A stretch of 64,000 bases of DNA from Riptortus pedestris (lineage: Eukaryota; Arthropoda; Insecta; Hemiptera; Alydidae), in NCBI GenBank assembly GCA_019009955.1, contig CM032230.1:30734501-30798500 (forward strand), in the 5' to 3' direction. A program made the translations under genes and the position numbers. Each line of letters opens with the position of its first letter. Position 1 is the stretch's first letter. Under the pieces are notes generated by a model. The model made no database searches. It saw nothing but the letters and a program-made list of their open reading frames with translations, and had not been told where the DNA came from. Below, piece by piece: positions 1 through 10,922 of the stretch.

Positions 1-111
1 CGCCAAAAGCTAGCGGCCGTTTCCTTAACTGCTCGGCTCTCGTGAAATTTCTCTATTGTAAAACTTCACGTGGGAAATCTGCTTAGTTTACGCAGCCCCT
101 GCGTGACGGAC
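1..111 (+). mobile_element. Helentron-like element (HINE), 3' end only, module I
   Basis: The window opens inside module I and runs through the offset inverted motif GGGAAATCTGCT, the hairpin CGCAG-CCC-CTGCG and the terminal GACGGAC followed by a T run. Its 5' part lies outside the window. It serves as a clean reference for the 3' terminus of the family. Confidence 0.75.
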
Positions 112-1222
112 TTTTTTAATATATGTGATATAGTTAAACTGGCCTCGACTTCTTTACGTCTCGCATGGCCTCCCACAATAGCAATAATGTAATCAGGAAC
201 TGAATATGTAAAATATCCAGAAAACCAAAATTTTAATCCCAAGCCCAAGCCAGTAGAACCAAACGAAGGTGCCTTAAAATTGCATATTCAAAATGGTTAA
301 TGAATTTCATTAGTCAGTTAATGCAGGCTACTAAGGGATAAGTCTGCCATTATTCTGACCACTGCACACATTTTGACGTCACACTGTCTTATGCGAAAAG
401 CATCGGCATATCATTGCATGTCTTATTGAGGTCTCCATCCCCTGTTCTTCTCCAAGAAATTAGGGCCCATGGAACTTAATGTTAACATCTTTAAATAGCT
501 GATACAATTCTTGAAATTTGGGGGGGGGGGTGGTTCACCTTACATACCAAAGGTAATTGAATTAATCTTCCAACGAGCCAGTACCTTCTTCTTTGGGCAT
601 GGACAGGTTTGAAATATCATTCTAAAAAATAAAACATATTAACATTATTGTATATTTTTATTGTTAGTATATTCGGCAATTTCCATTCATGAAATAACAC
701 TTTATAGATGTTGTGAATGCGATCGGCTGCCAGTATCCATCGATCTAAAAGCGTCGGCATCCCAATCAGCTGTTCCTAAAGCCAGGATGTAGTTAATGAT
801 CCTAATTCAGACCTTTGTCTTAGGAAGGGCTTTGTATAACATTAAGCTGAACCTAAATCACTCCGCTAACTCCCAAAGTAGAGAATGTACTTTCCTCCTA
901 TTGGACAAATTTTCCTTAAGGCGCCATTATCGTCAAACATTCACTTCATAATATTTATATTTGTTTTATGAAGTTTCCTCTAGATGATATTTAAAACACC
1001 GTAATCCATTTAATCCCCCTCTTCTAGGTTTCAGTAACATTCATTATGTTAAAAAGTTGTTAAAATACATTAGACAAATTTTCGTCTATTTTCTTCACTA
1101 ATAGATTTCCACATAAGGAACTAATATTTCCATAGTTCGCTTTGCTAGGCCCGGAAAATACGTAACTTTTCATGCTAGTCCACTAGATAAAAACTGGATC
1201 AAAAAACATTGCTACACTCAAG
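112..1222. other. AT-rich non-coding stretch
   Basis: No gene, RNA or recognisable repeat was seen apart from a ten-base G run near 521-531. A short open frame at 66-248 (-) overlaps the HINE end and has no recognisable domain. The stretch may be intergenic DNA or intron of the Ig-type gene whose exon lies downstream. Confidence 0.5.
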
Positions 1223-1226
1223 TACA

Positions 1227-1282
<56 letters not shown>
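1223..1282. repeat. (CA)n(TA)n compound microsatellite
   Basis: A CA tract with one interruption switches directly to a TA tract. The Tc1-type MITE that follows is inserted at the right edge of the TA tract, consistent with the TA target of that superfamily. Confidence 0.95.
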
Positions 1283-1284
1283 CA

Positions 1285-1902
1285 CACTCAACCGCAAAAA
1301 AAAACCGGACACTTAGATTTAGTCTTTGTAGTAATTTTGTTAAATACTTAATAAATATGTATATTGATCTTTTTAATTAAATAATTGGTTAATCTATAGG
1401 TTATTTAAACAAAATCTGCCAAAAGTGAATAATTTTTATTGATTATTTACAAAAAAATATAAAATAAAAAAAATTAAAAAATTAATTAACACATTAAAAA
1501 AAAAAATTATTCTTCATTTTTATTACAGTGAATGGTAAACTTCGCTACCCCAAGCGTTTCGGCAATGTAACGTAAGCTCCGGCCTTCCATCTAAGTTTGA
1601 AAGACCCATTATTCTGGACCGAAATAAAAATAAAACATTAATTAAAGAAAATGCTTGGTTAATAATTAAATATGTTCAAATGTGCGAAAAACTACTTACA
1701 GTTTAGAATAGATCAACTTCACGACAAATAAATCTAATCTGAGTTTTATCTAATTGTTTACTAATCCTGAAGGGATTAGTTCAATGGACTTAGACTCTAA
1801 ATTCTCTGTAATAACTAGAAAACCCACATAAAGAAAATTGCTGAAAACTAGCTTTTAATACGACAAAAATGAAGTGTCCGGTTTTTTTTTTGCTGTTGAG
1901 TG
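1285..1902 (-). mobile_element. Tc1-type MITE with transposase HTH remnant, copy 1
   Basis: The element has terminal inverted repeats: left CACTCAACCGC followed by an A run and CCGGACACTT, and the mirror image at the right. TA flanks both ends. The left junction carries one extra CA, probably slippage of the adjoining microsatellite. On the minus strand, positions 1525-1590 read as the short peptide RYIAETLGVAKSTIH, typical of the second helix-turn-helix of Tc1/mariner transposases. No catalytic DDE domain remains, so the 618-bp element is non-autonomous. It is nearly the reverse complement of the copy at 19876-20464, which suggests fairly recent mobility of the family. Confidence 0.85.
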
Positions 1903-2737
1903 TATATATATTGTGATTGTGTGTCTTGGGTTTGAATGGTCCTCAAACCATAGGGCACTCAAGAACTCCCTTATTTCCATTAGGTTACTAATGTGCAAAT
2001 ATATATGTCCTCAGTAGAAGTAATCATGATTTGACAGTCCTGACATCCCGGAAAACCGAACAAGGAATGATACTCGGCTTCGAGTAACTTATTTCCTACA
2101 ATGGGGTTATTTCCCATCAATTTATTTTCCCCCATTTTTCAACTCTCCCCATGAGATTTCTATTATAAGTTGATACATCGGGAGTCATAATGCTATTATA
2201 AGAAGAATATTAGTTCACGAGTTTGTTACTAGAGTGCGATAGCGGCACGGCACAAGTGGGTTAGTGGGAGTCTAACGAGTATATACTGTTGACTTACGAT
2301 TTTGACTCTCTTTGATCTTGTCATCGGGCAAACTGACCGAGAGTTATCTGATGCCTTACCCCCGCGTATACTGATTCCCGTCAGTCTAATGAAGGTAACT
2401 CATTTCAAGTAGTCCTTGGTAAACAGGGGTTGTACGTCTAGGTGAACACTTTCTGCTTAAAACACATTGGAAGAACAGTATTCCAAAATGCTCACGACCT
2501 AATTATTTTCCAGTTTGCATTAACAATTATGCTTTTCACTGTATAATGATGAGATGAAAGCTGACGATAGATGTGTTATTGTACTTTTATTTATTAATTC
2601 CAGTACAACTTACATTTTGTTATAGTAAATTATTTAAACTTTATTTGAGTAATTAGTAGATATAAATATTAACTTTCTTATTGTTTTATTTTACTTTGTG
2701 ATAGAAAGCATATTAATATTTTAATTTTGTTTTTCAG
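1903..2737. other. Probable intron upstream of the Ig exon
   Basis: Sequence of ordinary AT richness with no recognised repeat between the TA duplication of the MITE and the splice acceptor at 2736-2737. The last 40 bases are T-rich (polypyrimidine tract). A slightly GC-richer patch at 2200-2400 has no open frame or motif that I recognise. Confidence 0.5.
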
Positions 2738-2872
2738 GCGTCATTCGGAGTACTATTCCCCCAACAGCTGTTGTCAGTCCACCACCAACGCCTTACTTCG
2801 TCACAAAGCCTGGAAACTACAGTGTGGTCAGAGGTGAATCTGTAAGGTTGCCTTGCCACGCCGTCAACACTG
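2738..2872 (+). CDS. Internal exon of an Ig-superfamily protein
   Basis: A 135-nt exon is bounded by a T-rich tract plus CAG at 2735-2737 and by the donor GTGAGT at 2873-2878. Only one frame is open throughout; the other two have stops. The exon begins with two bases completing a codon and ends with one base, so both flanking introns are phase 1, the usual phase for extracellular modules. The 44 full codons give a proline-rich linker (IPPTAVVSPPPTPYF) and then the start of an Ig-like fold: VTKPGNYSVVRGESVRLPC, with the G-E-S-V-x-L-x-C strand-B pattern and the first Ig cysteine. The second cysteine, the Trp and the DxGxYxC motif must lie on the next exon, which I did not find. Likely an extracellular or cell-surface adhesion or receptor protein; the specific gene cannot be named. 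It is the only convincing host coding sequence in the window. Confidence 0.85.
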
Positions 2873-3001
2873 GTGAGTTAACATGCTTTTATAAACCATG
2901 AAAAAAAATATTACTGGGAACATATTAATATAAACAATAATAAAAATTATTAAAGAGAGAATATTCATTTATTAGGATTGGTTAGTATTTCCCTGGCTGT
3001 G

Positions 3002-3042
3002 TTCAGTTTTTTATAATTTAAATTAAATTATAAAAAACTGAA
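3002..3042. repeat. Perfect 19-bp-arm hairpin in the intron
   Basis: Left arm 3002-3020 and right arm 3024-3042 are exact reverse complements with a three-base AAT loop. It sits 130 bases after the Ig exon donor. It is A/T-rich and could be a decayed MITE end or a slippage palindrome. No small-RNA function can be claimed. Confidence 0.8.
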
Positions 3043-3179
3043 TGGCGAGGAGAAGTCAAAAATTAAAAAAAAAAAACATTAAAGGGGTGTCCATCGAGCC
3101 ATAGGAGTACTAGACGGGAGGAAGTTGTTCTTGCCAGACTCAGGATCGGTTACGCATACCAGACATATAATGACAAAAA

Positions 3180-3595
3180 GTCCGTCACGCAGGGGCTGAG
3201 TAAACTAAGCAGATTTCCCACATGAAGTATTACAATAGAGAAATTTCACGAGAGCCAAACAGTTACGAAAACTAGCTTTTGGCGGGAAACTCACTTTCAT
3301 CCGTTACCCACCCACATTTAATAAAAATGCAAATATCTCGGTTAATATTCAAGATAGAGAATAAATGTATATAACAATATTTATAGTAAATTTAATTTGC
3401 AATAAGATTGATTCTATACAAATTTTCGATTCGACGTATAGTAATGGAGATATTTCGAATTTTCGAAAATCTTCCCTTCTAACCCCGCCCCCCCCCTCCC
3501 TATGGCCCGATTTCAGCCATTAACGAAGTTGATCTGTCTTTTTACATAAAACGACTAAATATCAAGTTTGGTAACGATTATATATATATATATAT

Positions 3596-3643
<48 letters not shown>

Positions 3644-3767
3644 TTTCGAACGGACCTCGTTTTCGTCATCTCCAAGGTAGGATCCATGGAAATTTGAAGA
3701 CAAATTTCAAAAATCGCATTATAAGTACAACCTCAATAGCTGATTTCCCTTAAGGGAAATCTGCTAA
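3180..3767 (-). mobile_element. HINE copy, full length, module I
   Basis: It begins (in plus coordinates) with the reverse of the 3' terminus, passes through module I and block B, a ~60-bp TA tract (3579-3641, one AGA interruption), and the 5' block, and ends with the palindrome and GCTAAA. The element is about 590 bp. The terminal hairpin is degraded to GGGGCTGAG, a small divergence from the family. Confidence 0.8.
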
Positions 3768-4391
3768 AACAGACAATGCAAACACTGTAAGCGCCTAACG
3801 ATGGATTACATACCGATAGACTGCATCCAACGAAACATACCCCTCGACATGACTGAACTACTAATTGACATCAGCCAATATATTACACACACACATCTAA
3901 AAAATATACATATTTACCAATACATATAGAATTAAAATACAATATGACATTCAACGTACTTACAAGATTTTCGAGAGATAACTTTTATTATATTCTAATA
4001 GGCAAAGTACGGATATTAGAAAACCTCATATATATATTTAAAGAATATTTTCCATTCTATATAATTTAATTATCAAGTTTTACATGAAGGAATAAATAGA
4101 GTAACCTAAACAGAGATTCAAAGTGACACTTAACATCAAACCCATTACCTTTGATGCGGAGCTTAAATAAAATAAGTTTCTAAGGAATAATATCTACTTT
4201 AAATTTCCTAAGAATAACCAACCATTTTTAAAATTTGAGGAAATGGATTACCTGTTGTTCAAAATAGCAAAGAATTATTTTCACATGTTTTAGGCACCGT
4301 TGTTGCGTCAAGCAAACTCAAAAGGGACTTGGGGATCTTCTTAAACAGAAGGTATGGCTCACTTATTGATGTCATTAATATCGCTAACCAG
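3768..4391. other. AT-rich stretch, nothing recognised
   Basis: No motif, open frame or repeat was identified between the HINE 5' end and the SINE. Confidence 0.45.
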
Positions 4392-4604
4392 GACTTGGGT
4401 TAGTCATGTGAGTTAATGCCTCCGTCGTAATCTCATATAGTTAATCTTAGATCGGCTAGTTTGATTCGCCTGGAAAAGGAGTTTATTTAGTGACGACTCA
4501 TTAAATAAAATCCTTAGTTCTACCCTGGATAGAGAAGGGTAGTAATATGTAGATAAATCGTCCCGATAGGCTGTAGTAACACAAAACGGATGTAAATAAA
4601 GAAC
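4392..4604 (+). mobile_element. tRNA-derived SINE, divergent copy
   Basis: It aligns along its length with the better preserved copies at 10923 and 51953. It starts with the GTGAGTTAA segment, has a degraded B-box region (GTTTGATTCGCC), the TTATTTAGTGACG segment, then CACCCTGG-like and GTAGATAA-like blocks, and ends in a TAAATAAAG tail. It is old and inactive. Confidence 0.65.
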
Positions 4605-5660
4605 ATGAAGTAACAAAACAGAATTGTCATCATCTTAAGTCATACTCTTATAAGCCTATGAAATAGACGACAAAGTATTAGTTTTCAAGTGAACGAAGTT
4701 TACGTTGCATATGTCTGTATGGAAAAAAATAAATAACCTTAAAGTAAGTCAGGTTTCATTACTACATTTATTTTAGCTTCTTAGCAGATTTCATCTTTTT
4801 AATGCTGTGTTTTCATTGTCACAGCTTCTTAATTTAGGCGCCCGTCGCTGTACATCGCAAAAATCCTTCATAACACTAAAAATATTTGAGGCATTAAAAA
4901 TAGAAACATCAATTAAAATGTAACAATTTTCGAAATTGCAACGAAAAATTGTTGTTTGTGGTTCAAAAATCACCTTCAATCCTCTGACATATTCAACCCT
5001 TCATGGCAAAACCCTCTTACCTCATTTGTTCCTCATAAATTTTGTATAAAATCTGGCTTAATAATTTGATGAATATTTATGATTATTGAGTATTGCAATT
5101 TATTTCATGTTTCTAAATTATAAGATTTATATTTTAGTACATTATCTGCACAAGATGACTAATAATGGACAGATCTTCAATAAACTAACCATTTGTATGC
5201 TGAAACAATTTTGGTCTGTTCTCTTTCATTCTCCAATTCATCTTCGCCGTTTCCAACTCTTTTGTTGTACCATATAGAAGTATGACAATTTTTCCAATGG
5301 AATACAGGGATAAGAACCTTGAAGCAAGTTAAAGGCTCTGAAAGCACTTACAGGCAAAACTATGTTCAAAGCAATTACTGCTACAAAAAGCTTCTGTGAA
5401 CATTGACTAGAGAAGAGCACTGGACACGGGAACAGGAAAGTTTGTTATGATATCTTGTGATGGAATTAGAAAGTGCTCTACGCCTTTCAGCTTAATAAGC
5501 TATTGATGGACTCGGTTAATTGATTGAGTGGATGAAACTCATTTATCATTTTAACTAAAACTCACAAAAGCAATTCCATAGACTCAATTAATCAATTATG
5601 TGCATGATGGCCGACATTAAAGGTGAAAGATTCGTGATATTCGATTCATTTCGATTGAAA
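4605..5660. other. AT-rich stretch without recognised genes
   Basis: Short open frames near 4791-4979 (-), 5086-5277 (+) and 5238-5420 (-) show no domain, splice context or repeat identity and are treated as chance. Nothing else was seen. Confidence 0.45.
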
Positions 5661-5664
5661 TTTC

Positions 5665-5748
<84 letters not shown>
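5661..5748. repeat. (CT)n(TA)n compound microsatellite
   Basis: A CT tract (to about 5708) joins directly to a TA tract that runs into a HINE block-B fragment. The TA part therefore probably descends from the element's own internal microsatellite, with the CT part added or replacing the 5' block. Confidence 0.9.
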
Positions 5749-5749
<1 letters not shown>

Positions 5750-5815
5750 GTCTGTCGTAGCTCTAGCGGTCTTAATTTTTATTTGGTTATTACTAAACTA
5801 GATACTTAAACTTCC
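5749..5815 (+). mobile_element. HINE fragment, start of block B
   Basis: The bases after the TA tract match the segment that follows it in intact copies (TCTGTTACCGCTCTAGCGGT in those copies, CTCTAGCGGT here) through the ATACTAAACT-like region, and then homology is lost. There is no 5' block upstream. Confidence 0.65.
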
Positions 5816-5941
5816 ACAAAAATTTATAGATGAAGAATGATTAGGATTTAAAAGAAAGTGTTAATGCAAAATCGTAAATACCTCTCTTGTTACACATTGA
5901 TGTCTATGTAAGTTATAATTACAATTGTTCTATATATTTTA

Positions 5942-6578
5942 TTAGCATATTTCCCTTATATGTCTGTTACTATACGTCAGATCGAAAAAGTGTATAGAAC
6001 CAATCTTATACAAATTAAATTTACTATAAATATTGTTATATACTCTATCTTGAATATTAACCAAGATATTTGAACTTTTCAGTTTTCAGCCTCCATAAAA
6101 CCCCCACTTCTACTCATTTTACATAAACCACACTCTGTCATATTAATAAACTACATTATTCGAAGCTTAAATACCAAATATTGCTTGCAAAAGACATTTA
6201 TTATACGAGAAACATGCAAATATGTTCTGGTGACCCCCCTCCCATTCTTAAGTTTTTGGGCTTCTAAAATGTGATTGTTTGAGATAACAATTATTCTGAT
6301 TCATAATAAATTACAGCCCTAATTATAGTACATAGTTTTCAATAAAATTAATGTGTTATATTCTGATATATGCAAGTAATTGTTTTTCTTTCCGGTGAGA
6401 AATCGGCACACCTGTTTATATGCAATGCAGACGCTTCACGTCGGTAGGTTTCTTATTATCGTTTGAATTTATTCGCTTAATATTGACGGTGCAATTGTCT
6501 TACCGTTATGTAGATTTATCTATTGTTAATCTTCACGAATGAAATCTGCTTAGTTTAAGCAGGCCCTGCGTGACGAAC
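5942..6578 (+). mobile_element. HINE internal-deletion derivative, module II
   Basis: The 5' tip (TTAGCATATTTCCCTTA) is joined directly to late block B, so the 5' block, TA tract and early block B are missing. Module II follows with its TTCTTATTATCG-like and TATTGACGGTG-like segments, ending at TGACGAAC plus a T run. The same type of deletion derivative occurs at 40340-41047, which implies that the deleted form itself multiplied. Confidence 0.75.
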
Positions 6579-7167
6579 TTTTTTTTATATAGTTAGCTTC
6601 AGTAGTACGAATTGGTCGTTTATAAATAACATTAAACATTTAAATCCCAGTGCAAAATAGTCATGTAGTGTCCACATCAGATTATTTTCTATGAACCAGC
6701 ATGATCGAATTATTTGACTTGAAATATTTATTACTCCATACAAATATGCAACCCTGAATATGAAAGTATGAAATCAAAGTGTTTCCTAACGTTGTGAGCC
6801 ATATTGCATTGCACATTAGAGCAGTAATGAGTAACCTCTGGCCTGATCCCATTTAGCCGGTCGATGATATAACCCTCTAGCGGACAAATGAAAGGGGTTG
6901 TTACTTTTGTTGAAGCCAGGCGGGAGCAGGGAGGGGGGAGGAGAATCAAATTGGATCCAACAAATATGGTGTGAGAGGGGTTCAATTCCAGAGCAGCATA
7001 GTTGAGCTCTATTCAGCGGCATTCAGCCGTGCGCAATTCGTAATGATCACATCAAGCGCTCATTTGCCGCCGACGATTCACGTTCATGCCTTGAGGATAG
7101 GCTTTGACGATGTAGGATACGTTGAAACTCGCATAGGAGCTACACTAAATAGTGAAAGGAGCATTAG
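6579..7167. other. Unrecognised stretch with short open frames
   Basis: Region 6850-7150 is less AT-rich than its surroundings and holds an open frame of 95 codons at 6971-7258 (+), plus overlapping minus-strand frames. No motif, splice-site pair or repeat identity supports a gene. The 3' part of the frame overlaps a low-copy repeat. Confidence 0.35.
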
Positions 7168-7297
7168 ACTAACATTACTACTTCTATGGATCTCTGGAAT
7201 TCATTGCTACATATACCAGGTAATCAGTGGTTTACAAAAAAAAATGTCCATCTCATGAACTAAAGAGATTTTTGATGACATTGATTATTTTATTAGA
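7168..7297. repeat. Low-copy flank repeat, copy A
   Basis: About 120 bp that resembles 9061-9207 at roughly three bases in four, sharing ACATATACCAGGTAATCAG exactly. Both copies lie immediately before a HINE 5' end, so the repeat and the element were probably duplicated together or the element targets this repeat. Confidence 0.6.
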
Positions 7298-7419
7298 TTT
7301 AGCAGATTTCCCGTAAGGAAAATCAGCTATTGAGGTTGTACTCATAATGCGATTTTCGAAATTTTTCTTCTAAGTCCCTCGATCCTACCTAGGAGATCCC
7401 TAAGAGGTCTGTTGAAAAC

Positions 7420-7451
<32 letters not shown>

Positions 7452-8240
7452 AAAATTTGTCTAACGGTCGCAATTATCGTTTAATCGTTACCAAAATCGA
7501 TATTTAGTCGTTTTATGTAAGGAGAAAGATCAGGTTCGTTAACAGCTAAAATCGGACGAGTGGGTGGGGTGGGGGTTTAGAGGGGAAGAATTTTTTTAAT
7601 TCGATATATCTCCGTTACTATATATCGAATCGAAAATAATAATAGAATCAATCTTATAGCAAATTCAATGTACTATAAACATTGTAATATACACGTATTC
7701 CTTATCTTGAATATTATCTAAGATATTTGCATTTTTTAGTTTTTAGAGCCTTCAGCAAACGCCCACTTCGATTCATGTTACATAAAGAATACTCGGTTGT
7801 GTAATAAACCACATCATTCGAAGCTTAAATACCAAATATTGTTTTCAAGAGACGTTTATTATACGAGATACATGCAAATATGTTCCGGTGACCCCTCCCC
7901 CCTTTTTTAAGTTTTTGGACTACTTACATTTTATTGATTGAGATAAAAATTATTCTGATTCATTATAAATTACATTACTAGGTATAGTAAATAGGTTTCA
8001 ATAAAATTAATAAATTATATTCCGCTATATTACAATCATTGTTTTTCTTTCTGGTAAGAAATTGGCAGAACTGTTTGGTTACATTTCAGATGCTTTCCGT
8101 CTGGAGTTTTCTCATTATCGTTCTTATTTATTCACTTAATATTCACGGTGGTGTTGTGCTACCGGTATGTGCTACCGGTATCTATTGTTAAACTTCACTC
8201 GGGAAATCTGCTTAGTTTACGCAGCCCCTGCGAGACGGAC
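7298..8240 (+). mobile_element. HINE copy, full length, module II
   Basis: The 5' tip TTTAGCAGATTTCCC (palindrome slightly degraded), 5' block, a (GT)n(TA)n tract at 7422-7451, block B, the whole of module II, the hairpin and GACGGAC are all present. At about 940 bp it is the best model here for a complete module-II element. The 3' module contains a direct duplication of GTGCTACCGGTAT near 8157-8180. Confidence 0.8.
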
Positions 8241-8754
8241 TGCCTTTTTTTTTGTTATAGATCGTCATAATACCCTGTAATATTTTGTACTATAATTTTT
8301 CAATTGTTTAAGTGACATGGGTAATTCACATAAGAAAGGTGAATGAACTTCGTTCCAGGTCAGCTGTATTTTATTTTTAGATAGTTGAAAAATTAACCAA
8401 GGTTACCTTTCAGAGGCAAATAGATGTAAACTACTTTAAATCTTCCCTTCCTCATGGAACGCCTTAAATATTGGATATATAAGCATTTCTTTAATTTGAA
8501 GAAAATCAAGAATAGTTTATTTTTATTGGGTTAATTTCATTTTTTAAAGAAAGGTCCCACTATATTGCTATATGGCCTATTTTTTCAGGAGATATTAGAA
8601 TTCCTAGATATGGTGGATTAGTTATATGAAATTAAACATTCATAATGATAAGACATTCATCTGCCGTGAAAACATGTGACCGATTAGCTCACATGCCTTT
8701 CCTACTGATAAAAAATATTAAATAACAATACATTCCATAATTTATATTTCTAAC
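8241..8754. other. AT-rich stretch, nothing recognised
   Basis: No open frame, RNA or repeat recognised. Confidence 0.45.
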
Positions 8755-9207
8755 AAAATGCGATGAATCTTTTCTCAGGTTACATTATTACCACTATGTT
8801 TTTATTTGATCGGAAGTCGAGTTTCAAACCCCCTCGTGTACAATTTCAGTGATAATATTTATATTTAAATGCAACTTATACATCAAATACCTTTATTGCG
8901 GCCATTTAAGCCCTCAGTCATGCAAATATTTTTTTATCAGTTTAACTGGACTTAGATCGCTGGGTTATATGGATGAATTAATTTTTTCAAAAGTGCAATG
9001 TGAGCAGAACTTCATTAGCTAAATAAAAAGACAAAATGCAATGAACCTTGTGTATTAGAGTAACATTATTACCACTATGGATATCAGGAGTCACTTACTA
9101 CATATACCAGGTAATCAGACGTTTACGAGAAAAAGTCTATCTCATAAACTTAAGAGATTGTCGACAAGGTTGATTATGCATATTGTTCATATTTTATTTG
9201 TCTTTTT
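8755..9207. repeat. Low-copy flank repeat, two further copies
   Basis: A first short copy at about 8755-8810 and a longer one at about 9035-9207 share an AAAATGCxATGAA segment followed by ACATTATTACCACTATG, about 280 bp apart. The longer copy continues with homology to 7168-7297. This is a small dispersed or tandem repeat of unknown class. Confidence 0.5.
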
Positions 9208-10331
9208 GTTATATCAAATTTTCCTCCACGGGGAAATCAACTCGTTTGCCAATTATGCGATTTTTGAAAAATGTCTTCAAATGCCAATTAATCTACTAAG
9301 GAATTTACGAAAATCAGGACGCTCAAAACTATATATATCGAAATATGCTTGGTGAGACGGTATCGTTTATGAATGGTAGCGAACCCGAAAGAGATAAGAA
9401 TTGAAAATTCGAAATATCTCCTTTACCAATGTTGTTGTAACATTAATTTCTACTACTATGCTTTTATTTATGTTTCCCCTAACTCAAATATTAACCGAGT
9501 TATTTGGGTTTTTTCCCCTATTGGAACTCCCCCTACCTAACCTACTTCTATTATTCCTCCGTTCAGTTTCAGCACCTTAGCCACTAACATATAAAGTCCA
9601 AAAAACTATTAACCCTTCGTCGGGCGCAGCTAGCCTGAGAGGCCAGGAAAACCTATTTTTTGATGCCCCGCCTCATCCTGCCTCCCCTGTGAGCCGCCAT
9701 TCCCAGTAGTTTCCTGATTTGTGTTCATGCTTAGAATCCCCTACTATAGTCTATTGCCATCCTTCATCCAGCCCGTCTGGTCCCTAGCTGGCTTGTGAGG
9801 CCGACTGCGCCCAATTGCTCCTTAATTTCAAAGATGAGTTTTTTTCATGATATATCTATTGCAATCGTTTCTTTTACTAAGATTAATGCTATTCTGTAAA
9901 GAAGTTCGTCGATATCTTGAAAAATAAGTGCTAGTCTAACTCTGGCCACTCAGGCCGAATGCGCCTTATCAATTTTACTTGTTTTAGTTTAAGCTTCATT
10001 CTATTTTAATAAAGTTATTATTTTACGTACTAAATAGCATATTTGCTTTCCTTAGATCCTAGCAAATTCTGTCCTACCAGCGTTTTAAATTAAAATTAAT
10101 TAGATGGGGAGTGGGGGGCTAAAATATGTGGGCGGCCTCTCAGGCCGTGTGCGCCCGATTTTGTTTCGTCCAGAGGTGCGCCCCCGACGGAGGGTTAAAT
10201 TCCAGATTACTTAGGCTTCTTACTACGGGAGAAATAGATACTAGTTGATTAGATGAGATGGACATATATGGTTATATTCCAGCACATGAGTAATCCCCTT
10301 AGTTTTCGTAGCACCCGCGTGAAAGACTTTT
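9208..10331 (+). mobile_element. Old HINE relic split by a piggyBac-like element
   Basis: A much diverged copy starts near 9208 (AAATTTTCCTCCACGGGGAAATC at the palindrome) and continues through 5' block, a short TA patch and module-III-like sequence to about 9607. It resumes at 10199 and ends at 10331 with recognisable CTTAGTTTTCGTAGC, CGCGTGAAAGAC and a T run. The 583-bp interruption has TTAA at both edges. Confidence 0.6.
9612..10194. mobile_element. piggyBac-like MITE, family 1
   Basis: Both ends carry the TTAA target duplication (9608-9611 and 10195-10198). The terminal inverted repeats match as CCCT[T/C]CGTCGGG followed by GCGCA. Sub-terminal motifs of the type CTGAGAGGCC with nearby TGCGCC recur in both orientations at both ends and internally (near 9630, 9797, 9945 and 10134), as expected for transposase-binding sites. 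No transposase frame remains. The copy interrupts an old HINE, so it is the younger insertion. Confidence 0.85.
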
Positions 10332-10334
10332 TTA

Positions 10335-10922
10335 CGTCGTTTTTTCCTGATTTTTTTTATGTAAGTATGTGTTACTTTTTTATATTAACAGTAACATCTC
10401 CTTGGTTGCAAAGCTCAAATTAATATAACAATATTGATTAATAACTTACATCGATCCGACTCATGATAACGAAGATATTTTCTTTTTACATCCAAAGTCG
10501 GTATTCTGTTATATTGTTTCATTTTACTTGATATGTTTTTCTCCCGAATGGCCAAGATAAAGTGAATGGGCATAAAAGGTTCTCTTGGGACTCAAGTGGC
10601 TTTACGCCACTCAGCATCACTTGTTCGGAAAGCAAGTCTTCAGTTGACATCCCTCTCGGTAAATATATACTTATGTCAATGTGTGTTTTTTTTGTAGGGA
10701 TCCGTATTCGTATGTACGTTTGTGAATAGCTCAAACACTACGATAGTCCAGTGGCCTAATATAATACTTGATGTATTTTTGTATACATAAGTAAATTATA
10801 TTTCACTCCCCTAAAAAGAAAATTACATCTCCTAAATCTTCGTTGAGAAGTAAAATGGCCAAAGGTCAAGAGATGTTAACAAATTGAATCGCCTCTTACT
10901 TATTTTATTTCATTTATTTTCG
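10335..10922. other. AT-rich stretch with a faint HINE remnant
   Basis: Positions about 10410-10495 resemble the minus-strand block B of the HINE family (ATCGATCCGACTCATGATAAC). An open frame at 10519-10734 (-) has no recognisable domain. Nothing else was seen. Confidence 0.4.

Noticed and set aside
3180..3767. HINE family interpreted as a classical Helitron ending in CTAA after the palindrome
   Set aside because: The palindrome plus CTAA at one end resembles a Helitron 3' end. However, the other end carries the better hairpin with offset inverted motif and T run, and insertion fits T-T rather than A-T, so the Helentron-type orientation was preferred. The alternative is not fully excluded.
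5598..5801. Open frames with Ser-Leu or Ile-Tyr repeats (also 13888, 15631, 21647, 29055, 35609, 53322, 55578)
   Set aside because: They are read-through of CT or TA microsatellites inside or next to repeats.
6971..7258. A 95-codon frame as a possible gene
   Set aside because: The 3' third is a low-copy repeat and the rest has no motif, splice signals or promoter-like context.
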